Shown piece by piece: positions 56,376-64,000 of a DNA stretch of 64,000 nt. The stretch is taken from assembly GCA_003439945.1 (NCBI GenBank), contig QVRM01002399.1, forward strand, positions 1-64,000. Reading direction: 5' to 3'. How positions within the stretch are numbered: the stretch's first letter is position 1; each line of letters opens with the position of its first letter. A model generated the notes under the pieces. That model had not been told where the DNA came from, did not search any database, and was given only the letters and a program-made list of their open reading frames with translations. Source of the DNA: Dermanyssus gallinae. Lineage: Eukaryota; Arthropoda; Arachnida; Mesostigmata; Dermanyssidae. The position numbers and the translations under genes are program-made.

Positions 56376-57227
56376 CGGCAGGTAGCTCTAGGGGGTGGCA
56401 TTGCTAAAAAAAGCGCCTGTTACAAGCTGCTATCGGCACTAGTACCAATAACGTTAAAGCAGTTTTTAGAGGCCACGGGGGTTATACCAGACGAGCAACA
56501 TTGTTTCCGGAAATGGTACTTCATAAAGACAGCATGTTCGGCGCTAATGGAGATAAAGGAGAAACCCTCTCGAAACCATCGTAATCGTTCTACGCTGTAT
56601 TACTTAAAAAAATTCGCGCTAACGCTCAGCCAACACTTTACGTCCACAGGACTGCTTTCGCAGTGCAACAAAGTGTTATTCTAACAAGGACACAGCATTC
56701 AATATTTGGTTGGTGGCTGTCTTCTGGGCGCAATTACGAGCTTTTATAATAAGAACACCTTACTGGTGCTGGGTGAGCAGAATGTGTGGCCGGTAAGGTA
56801 AAATGTGGGAACCCCGCTGAGAAAAGAACCCACTGAATTAAGTCTCCTTCACTCCTTTGCTTGCCGGCCAAATTTTACCATAGTACAAAGTACTGAAGGC
56901 CATAGTTGTGATGCATGCAGATAATCGCTCATCACGACGCTCGTGTGTCCTTAAACGCATCACTTCTTTGGCAAGATGCGTTTCTTGTCAATAAAAGGGC
57001 TAAAAATAAACGCAATGAACCCAAGGCTGGGAAATTCAAAAGCAGGAGTCGTTTGGCTGCCAAAGACGCTATGCGCTGCGCAGCTAACCCTTGTAAATTT
57101 CAACTTCTTTTAGTATTTGGGGCTTTGGCTTCATTGCACTAAGACGAACTTCACTGCGCATATCGTCGAGACAGTGCGCACAGCTCTAGTCCCACTCTAT
57201 GGAGAGGTCATTATCCGGCGACTATAT
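56376..57227 (+). pseudogene. LINE reverse-transcriptase remnant in copy 2
   Basis: Duplicate of 51950-52800. An extra A near 56973 changes the frame of the DAFLVNKRAKNK segment relative to copy 1. Confidence 0.55.
56605..56676 (-). mobile_element. SINE tail inside LINE, copy 2
   Basis: Duplicate of 52179-52250. Confidence 0.6.
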
Positions 57228-57827
57228 GTTCCGACGCCAATAGCACTCTTGCACCTCAATATTGTTTGAAGCTTGATGTATGGCCTTGACAGAGTATGAC
57301 ACCTAACTCAGACAAGCCTTGGTTTGCTTAAAAGGTGTTTTACAATGTACATGCGCTTTGCTTGTCATACGGGTATAAAGCCGTTTTGTTATCTAATGCA
57401 GGCTGCGCACTGACTGTTGGGATAATTCGATTGAGGTTCAAGACGCCGCGTACAGAGCCATTCGAAAGCTTTATCTCAGAATGGAAAAATAAAGTTGAAC
57501 AAGTTGGACGGGAGATGGGAGACCTGGATATTTTCAGTGCATCTCACCTCTGGTCTGGTGTTGCACGATTGTGGTTGTTGTGGTTGTGGACAATTGCCAT
57601 GTCTTTGCCAGATACATATCTCATAGCTAACGTCACCTAGTCCGTTTGAACACGAATCTCCACAATGTGTGCATAGAGTGCACCTGCCGGCTGTGCTCTC
57701 AAGCGTGTACGCAGTGTCATGCGTCTGCCTGTCTGGCCTAGCCCTTACAAAGAGATCGCTGCACTGCCTCTCTCGAGTGACATGCCGAGAACAGTTGACA
57801 ACAATTCAAGTATCATTATGCATACTC
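57227..57827 (+). pseudogene. B-family LINE C-terminal region in copy 2
   Basis: Duplicate of 52800-53400 with three substitutions seen by eye. Confidence 0.65.
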
Positions 57828-57881
57828 AAAAATTAATATTTTAGACGCGTTTTACTAAAGTGCAGTTTTTTTACCTTGCAT

Positions 57882-58430
57882 TGTTTTGCGAAATGCTAAC
57901 GTCAAACTTTTATCGGATCCGCTGCGCAACGACAATATGTTGTTGGTCTTCACTAGGGAACTCTCCCTTGTTGTAGATGGCATAACCAGACCCTTGTCAA
58001 GCATGGATCATATTGCAGTGTTAATCTCAACATATATCACTATTACAGCACGCAGTTCTTGGGATTTTGCGTTCTCTGACCATTGCCCGGTCATCGTATC
58101 TGTTATCTGGCAGTACTGTAGTATATCTTAGCAGTTATCGCCGCAACCCAAAGTGGTCCAAGCCGCGAGAGAAGCGTTCTCCATTTTAATGAACTACACC
58201 GTGACTCGCCTCAATTCTGGAAATTCATCAACAGAGACGTGGCAGACCTCAGTCTACTGTAGAGTTACCATCCACAGTAACAGGTGGCCCAGCAACAACC
58301 GAATAGGACCCGAAGGAGATAGCAGACGAGCTAACCCGTCACTTTGCTACTTTAGGCAGTACTACGATCGAGCATCTCAAAGTGAACAGTGCTATCGGCC
58401 AACCGTACTGCATAAGACATAAAAAATGAC
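57882..58430 (+). pseudogene. Second LINE endonuclease fragment in copy 2
   Basis: Duplicate of 53455-53995 with the frame open through SSWDFAFSDHCPVIVSV (about 58050-58101), plus several short indels near the 3' side. Confidence 0.6.
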
Positions 58431-58598
58431 AGATTCCTTTCACTAACCAATGTTTCTTTTTTATAAGGGTCTTGGTTTCGTTTCAATTCTAGGGCAAATT
58501 AGAATGAAAGTGTCATAAAAATGCCTGCATTTTTTGGAAGCTTTTTAACTTTAGTTTAGTAGAATGCTGATCAGTAAAGGCAACATACACACAAAAGT

Positions 58599-59075
58599 GA
58601 CGGGCAGCACTTAGAAAGAGAACTAGTTCAAAGGAAGTATGCGGGAATATGAAATCGGAAAAGAATGGAGTAGAATGGTTATACGATAAAACACGAGGCA
58701 GCAGGCTGTTAGCGGATGCGAGAACAGGTATGTTAGACACGAGGGTGCAGCGGAACAGCTACAGGAATTAGAAACAACGGTCTGTCAGATATGCGGAAAG
58801 AGAGAGGAAACGGTAGATCATCTGATTAGGGAGTGTGAACGATTTGAATGGACTAGGGATTTAGAATTAGGGGAGGCGTTAGGATTAGGCAAGGATGCAG
58901 AAAAGAAATATGTCTAAATCACGACGCAGAGGCTATCCCGGTGGAATGTACTCAAAACATAAGCGAGCAAAAACGGGGGAGTTCAATATAGGTTAATTAA
59001 TAGCTACAGTGTTAAGCGCCCTTGATATAAAGGGGTCCCACACCTATCAAGCAAATAAATCAATCAATAAAACGA
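58599..59075 (+). mobile_element. Family-C LINE 3' end, complete tail (copy 2 and beyond)
   Basis: Continues past the duplicated unit (end 58852) into TRDLELGEALGLGKDAEKKY and a stop, then a 3' UTR ending GCGCCCTTGATATAAAGGGG, followed by TCAAGCAAATAAATCAATCA at about 59056. This tail matches 34210-34275, fixing both as 3' ends of one LINE family. It is truncated at its 5' side to the last quarter of the ORF. Confidence 0.72.
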
Positions 59076-59079
59076 ATTA

Positions 59080-59400
59080 TTGCTTTATTACATATAACGC
59101 AAGTTATTGCCGCTCTAAGACAAAATGTGGGTTCCTTTAGTACAATAACAGGTAACGCATTTGTAAGTGTTGTGTATTATATGACATACATATATTACCG
59201 TCAGTTTTTCTAAATAGACAAATCGAATATATAAGCTTAACTAGACAGTGGCTTTCTCGATAAGAATTACTTCATCCAAATCAAGATTTTTAAGTTATCC
59301 GTTTAAAGCTGTAAACTATGAGATCGAGAGCATAGCTAAGCGATAAAGCCGAGAGATTGACGTGATGCCTTAAGGTTAAGTGTCCTTTGCTTTGTGTGCC
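59080..59400. other. Spacer without a recognisable gene
   Basis: AT-rich; no feature seen. Confidence 0.4.
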
Positions 59401-60780
59401 GAAGTGACCATATCTATTAACTAGCAGAAGGCTCGCAATGCGTAGCGTTGAATCGCTGTGCATCCGAAAATCCGCGTTTTTGCTTACGTGAAGTAGCAGC
59501 AGCAGACCTGTCACCTTGTTGAAATCCATCACCGGTACAATTCGCTACCGCTCGATATCTTTTATTCCTGCCCGCTGCGTTTGTCGAGTTTAGATATTCA
59601 AATTTTTGTCGCCGAGTCCAGGATGACTCCCTGGTGGCAGATTGGCAGAACGGCCGCTCCTGTCCAGACACACAGACGACCCATGCGGCGGTCGCTGCTA
59701 CTGCTGCGGCTGCTGCTGTTTCTACGACGAAAGCCGTACCCCCTCGTTTTCCACAGAAGTGCCCCCTGACCTGGTCTGCCTGCCCCCGATCCTGGTCCGC
59801 CATCACCACCACCCCTTGGGGGTTCTTCTGCCTTGCCGCTTCCTCTGCTTGAAACGATCGTTCGTTTTCCCTTTATGGCTCCTTCATGCAATTTGTGCGC
59901 TTGCAGTGAGCGTGCAAAGAATATTCCGAAGGTGTCTCCAATAGTATCAGGTATATATACATATATAGCTTGTACAAGAAAGAAAAAAAACTCTCGTCAA
60001 ACCATGCAAGTAACAGCAGCAGTAGCAGCAGCAGCAGAGCAGATCGCTGGCCTGAGTCTGGTCCTCTTTTTTTTCTATTTTGAACTGCTTATCCTATTTG
60101 TTAGCAGCGCAGGCGCCGTCTCGTGGTCGTCGTCATCTGCCACGCAGGCAGACCAGCCGTGCGCTGGCGCTGGATAGGTCTGAACGGGAGAGCGAATAGA
60201 GGACCATACTGTTAGCCATAGTAGCTGTTGTAGAGCGGCAGTAGCCCAGTTTCGTATCGTCTTGTCGGATGTCGGATGGATAGCGCTCTCTGTCTCACCC
60301 TCACTCTTACATACCCGCTGCGTTATGGCCGAACACTCGCGCTACAACGCTCAGACAAACGCAGCACACACACACACGCACAGCCACATTCTTGACTCAG
60401 GACACAGAGGCTAAAGAAGAGCCGGGGGGTGGCGGGGGGAAAGGGAAGAGCAATGGGGGTGGTGGTAGGATCGAGAATCGCACCACAATATTTGCTATTC
60501 CAATTGTTGTTGACCCACTACTCCTTTCACTCTACCTCAACGTTTTGCTCTCGTGCGCACGCACAGCCTCGTTGCCGTTTGTTTCGAGAACAAGGCGGAG
60601 TGTAGGCTCGATTCCCTCAGGGCAGGCGGTCAACGGAATGACATCTCCAAGGCGACCAAACGATACTACCATTTCGGTCATTGGCTCGAGTGAAAAGAGA
60701 CTACAAATCGTTCCAATTACGTGGCAAGCGCACAGAGGAAACTACATTTGATTGTGCTCTAGGTGTGCAATAAATTATAA
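59400..60780. other. GC- and CAG-rich island
   Basis: CAG/GCT triplets (59494-59506, 59698-59722, 60015-60040), CACCACC, CACACA and G-rich tracts. Open frames on both strands at 59417-60177 are Arg/Pro/Ala-rich and mutually antisense. No domain, no gene called. Confidence 0.33.
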
Positions 60781-60783
60781 ATG

Positions 60784-60791
60784 CATATATG

Positions 60792-60823
<32 letters not shown>
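60784..60823. repeat. (TA)n microsatellite with TATG start
   Basis: TATATGTATGTA passes into a pure TA tract. Confidence 0.93.
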
Positions 60824-60829
60824 ATCGAA

Positions 60830-61505
60830 GATGTACAATACTAAGGCGAGCACTGCCGAGTGTGCAAATGTATTGTAAATGATTAATAAATCATCACAAT
60901 ATTTTCTATATATATGCACACATTTTTTTATCTCTTACAAAACTTTCACGAACGACCGGCCCTTTTTTCCCATAACACTAGGTGTCTTGGCCATGATACC
61001 ATGAAATAGTAGCCCCATATCGATCACAATGCGCCAAAATCTCAGCGCTGTGGTGCATTAGAATGATCAGGCTCTCCGTAGAAGGCTTGCTCCTTGTTTA
61101 CTCGAATTTGTTCCTGCGAGTGCTTTGCTACAGTATTCTCAAATAGGAAAGCACGCATGATGGTATATTTCACAGGGTAAAAATAATGCTAAACGAAGAA
61201 CTCCAATCTACCCTTTCCAGAAGACAGAGAGAATTAGTCAGAAGCTCGTACCGACTTCTTACCTACAAAGCCTTTTCTTGAGTAAATGGTTTGCTAAAGC
61301 CGTGATACGCAATGAGTGAAGTATTGTGTCGTTGTGATGTGATCCGTATCATTCTATGATGAATGAATAATGCGCTCGTTCCGCCTCCCCCCCTTACTTT
61401 TGAATACCCGGCACCATTGTTTACAACTTATAGTTATTTTATTACAAAATGAGATGCCTTCTTTACCTATGGTATTGCGTATTTATGTTATTGTTGCTAT
61501 ATAAT
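60830..61505. other. Stretch without a recognisable gene
   Basis: No supported feature. Confidence 0.4.
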
Positions 61506-61510
61506 GTTAA

Positions 61511-62146
61511 GGCGCCCCACTGGGCACTCTCCTGGACAGTGAAACAACAAGAATTGCGACAGGTCTTCGTCTTGGCTGTGACCTCGTCACTCCTCATCAA
61601 TGCAGATGCGGTCAACCTGTAGACAAATTAGCGCATCACGGTTTATCGTGCATCATAAGCGCCGGACGGCGGGCCAGACATGCCGGTATTAACGACACCT
61701 TCAGCCGAGCGCTTCGATCATGCGGATACCCCTGCATTCTAGAGCCCCAAAGTCTCTCCGCCGTAGATGGTAAGCGCCCAGATGGGATGACCCTTACCCC
61801 TTTCAGTAGGGGAAGGATGCTTGTTTGGGACGCCACAGTCACCGACTCATTAGCACCTTCAATGGTCGGTGGCGGGGCGGTCTCGGCAGGCTACGCTGGC
61901 AGTCTAGCCGAGACAAGGAAGCTTGCCAAATACGCTTCCATCGGGTACCCACATGAGTTTCAGCCGCTAGCATTTGAAACCCTGGGCGGCCCAGGCAACA
62001 TCACCCGCAAACTACTCCACAGAGTCGGTAAGCAGTTAAACCTGGCAACTGGTGATAAGCGATCTGCAGGTTTCTTGAGACAACGTCTCGATCTCGACGT
62101 TCAACGCGGGAATGCTGCGTCCGTCCGGGGCACACTGCTAATGTGA
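61511..62146 (+). CDS. RLE-type LINE endonuclease domain, 211-codon open frame (partial)
   Basis: An uninterrupted frame from after a TAA at 61508-61510 to the stop at 62144-62146. It has no true start; the first Met is at 61787. It encodes the zinc motif CRCGQPVDKLAHHGLSC (61602-61652), then KRPDGMTLTPF (61770-61802), GRMLVWDATVTDSLAPSMVG (61811-61870), AETRKLAKYASIGYPHEF (61910-61963) and the terminal LDLDVQRGNAASVRGTLL. The RPD, LVWDAT and GYPHEF boxes correspond to the restriction-like endonuclease that nicks target DNA for LINE insertion. All expected residues are present, unlike the WNAT of the 20.5-kb copy. RT is missing, so it is a dead-on-arrival copy, but a recent one. Confidence 0.82.
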   Translation, partial: GAPLGTLLDSETTRIATGLRLGCDLVTPHQCRCGQPVDKLAHHGLSCIISAGRRARHAGINDTFSRALRSCGYPCILEPQSLSAVDGKRPDGMTLTPFSRGRMLVWDATVTDSLAPSMVGGGAVSAGYAGSLAETRKLAKYASIGYPHEFQPLAFETLGGPGNITRKLLHRVGKQLNLATGDKRSAGFLRQRLDLDVQRGNAASVRGTLLM

Positions 62147-62245
62147 CCTCAGCCCACTCTTTACGAGATTGAGTAACATTTACGGCGCACACGTTCTCGG
62201 GAGACAATTGTCGCTCCATTGGCATCATTAATAAATGTTAAGGCT
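61511..62245 (+). mobile_element. 5'-truncated RLE-type LINE
   Basis: Begins abruptly at about 61515 in the segment before the zinc motif and runs through the endonuclease into a roughly 95-base 3' UTR with TCATTAATAAATG near 62226-62238. Bases before 61511 share nothing with the sister copies. The short, 5'-truncated structure is typical of LINE insertion. Confidence 0.82.
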
Positions 62246-62249
62246 TAAA

Positions 62250-63640
62250 ACTTGATTTATATACGTATAAGGTACAATACGCATTACGTTTATTGACATA
62301 AGCATAACGTATACCTTTTAGTACGCAGTCATACTGAGACCGTAGTAAAAAAGCTTCAGAAGTCGATTGCGACAAGCGTTGCATGGCCTTATACGACTTA
62401 TCTAGTACTATCTTATTTTAAACAGAGATAGCATTAAAAAACTCATGTCTGTAATGTAGACCCTGCCTGCACCCACGCACGCACAGACATTACTGAAAAA
62501 ACAAAAGGCTGTAACGTACAGCCGAAGGTGTACAATTATTTTGGATTTACTTCATTATGAGTCGATTGGAACGACTATATTGTCAAACGGCGAGTTTAGG
62601 TCGTATCTTGTATATATTTGTGTTTCATTAACGAGTGAGGGCCACACCCAAAGCACGTACTAGATTGAGTTATAAGCTTGATGTGGGGTAGAGCAGCACA
62701 TCTTTGCAATATCGTCGCTATCGGAATTCGGGTTGGAGGCTGTGTGGTGCCTCCAGTAATATGCGATCTGCAAAGTTTTGCAATTTAGATAGTGGCGAAG
62801 AGCAGCAGCGGGGAACTAATGACAAACACGGGCAAGTGCGGCTCTTGAGCGACACATGTAAACAAATCGTATACAAGCCCAGACCTGAAAAGTAGACGTA
62901 CGATTTTTCCTAAAACCTAACGGCTGAACCCACTTACGAACCCACATGTAAGAAATATTGACCTTATCTCTACCTCACAACTTAGCTCAACCACTTAGCG
63001 TACGCCAATTAATTGTTTTTTTTTCTAGATATGGACATGAAATACTGGCTAATGTAAACGTCGATTCACCTGGCCTGCGAGCATTGGCATCTCCCTTTTG
63101 AAAAGCACGCCGATTCGAAGAAGGCCACAGAGACACTTCGTTTTGTTGGTAACGTACTGGACGAAGCCGCGAAATGTAAGCGTATGATTGTGCGATCATA
63201 GCCGATCATAACAATGACTCACAAAGTGAACATAGACAGGCAGTGGTGACGTGTTATCAATAAAATAACTTTATTGAGCACTACAGTGTTTTATTTACAT
63301 TAACATGGGCCGCTTTGCATATATTGCACTTTGTGTATATTGTGTACACTTGCAATTTAGGCTTGACCTTATAACTGTAACCAAACTAACTCAGCTGTCG
63401 GGGACGTCAATATTTTTTAGAACTTTTTGAACCAGCCATATAAAGCTACCGAAAAGCACATATAAAGCTACCAACTAGAACATGACGACTATATTTAGAA
63501 GGCGTCATTTTTATTTATTACGGCGAGCAGCACAGATGTGCCTCCAGTGTACTACTATATGATGCACACACTCCGATGAATTTTTGGTGAGAAAGCTAAG
63601 GCCATGAGAGAGAAAAATGCCTGAGACGCAATAGTGATTA
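62250..63640. other. Stretch without a recognisable gene
   Basis: AT-rich; short frames lack motifs. A stretch near 63415-63445 (TTTAGAACTTTTTGAACCAG) resembles a mariner terminal repeat, but no partner end or transposase is visible. Confidence 0.35.
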
Positions 63641-64000
63641 CTAGTAAAGACCGATGCCCTTCACTTGGCCGTCTTCATTTCGTCTCGTGACTGGTTGGTG
63701 ACTGACTTGGTGGAGGTGCAAAGTGAAGACGAAAGAAAGTAGGGAACAATTGAAGTTTGATGTATCTGCTGGACGAATGCTGGACGAGGACGAGTCGCCG
63801 CTGCCATGTCGCTCTGTAGACAAAGCTATGGCGTCGCGGCATCGCGAGCAACGGCCGTGCTCCTGACACAACCACCGCCTGCCTGACGTGACGCCAGCGG
63901 TGTCGAAGCGACAGGAGACAGGACCGAAAGGATCCAGTCGAGATATGCAGCGTCCAGCGACCGCTAGAACAAGTGGCAGAGCCAAGCACTTCGCGGAAAT
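63640..64000. other. GC-rich right edge
   Basis: CpG-rich DNA with minus-strand open frames of 104-114 codons running to the edge of the window. They are Ser/Arg-rich with no recognised domain; this could be the start of another GC-rich island or an exon, but it cannot be judged from here. Confidence 0.25.

Larger units (their letters stand above)
54419..58852 (+). repeat. Tandem duplication, copy 2 (4,434 bases)
   Basis: The offset to copy 1 is 4,426 at the left end and 4,434 at the right. Differences seen by eye are substitutions at copy-1 positions 50009, 52373, about 52885, about 53179, about 53337, about 54343 and 54386, and small indels near 52546, 53614, 53932, 53960 and 53986. Between 50009 and 52373 I saw no difference. 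Confidence 0.95.

Noticed and set aside
63411..63445. mariner terminal repeat
   Set aside because: TTTAGAACTTTTTGAACCAG resembles a mariner end, but no partner repeat, TA duplication or transposase could be found.

Overview
This window looks like a stretch of a metazoan, probably arthropod, nuclear genome. The reasons are the absence of operons or compact bacterial genes, very abundant short microsatellites (TA, TTG, CAG, GAT, GA, CAAC), long G runs, and a dense load of animal-type transposable elements: APE-type and RLE-type non-LTR retrotransposons (LINEs), mariner DNA transposons and tRNA-related SINEs. A chelicerate such as a parasitiform mite or tick would fit the mix of LINE types, but this is inference only. 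I found no host protein-coding gene that I can support; most long open frames over low-complexity DNA are repeat translations.

Layout. GC- and triplet-rich islands (about 490-2300, 5100-8150, 15350-16960, 24830-25630, 27650-29800, 36540-37260, 47560-49720, 59400-60780 and the right edge) carry CAG/CGA/GAT/GA/CAAC microsatellites and poly(G) runs. They could hold promoters, 5' UTRs or first exons of host genes, but no exon chain can be read. Between them lie AT-rich stretches filled with transposon remains. At 9.9-12.2 kb there is a long intact RLE-type LINE reverse-transcriptase/endonuclease frame (minus) facing a 3' fragment of a sister element (plus). At 12.9-14.7 kb lies a decayed R1/Jockey-like LINE. 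At 18.2-22.9 kb there is a nest of LINE fragments in both orientations followed by a 1.13-kb mariner with perfect 30-bp terminal inverted repeats but a dead transposase. A roughly 590-bp foldback element sits at 30.1-30.7 kb. LINE fragments of at least four families fill 31.1-38 kb and 40.6-44.4 kb. A two-unit tRNA-like SINE lies at 39.8-40.1 kb, with a related single unit at 43.1 kb. A 24-bp perfect hairpin is at 45.24 kb and a second, older mariner fragment at 45.7-46.1 kb.

The largest structural feature is a head-to-tail tandem duplication: 49993-54418 is repeated as 54419-58852 with only about a dozen differences. Each copy contains decayed LINE endonuclease, reverse-transcriptase and C-terminal pieces, a SINE tail inside the reverse transcriptase, and a LINE 3' segment that is cut by the junction in copy 1 but complete in copy 2. 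A truncated RLE-LINE with an open 211-codon endonuclease frame lies at 61.5-62.2 kb.

How parts relate. The RLE-LINE pieces at 9.96, 11.7, 20.5, 26.5 and 61.5 kb share one C-terminal zinc-finger/endonuclease design. The B-family LINE tails at 19.8, 37.8, 42.6, 43.8 and in both duplicated units share one C-terminal Cys-rich design. The SINE tail at 39.78 kb recurs inside the duplicated unit. These cross-matches, read by eye within the window, are the main support for the repeat calls. Clade names are from memory of family motifs and were not checked by search.
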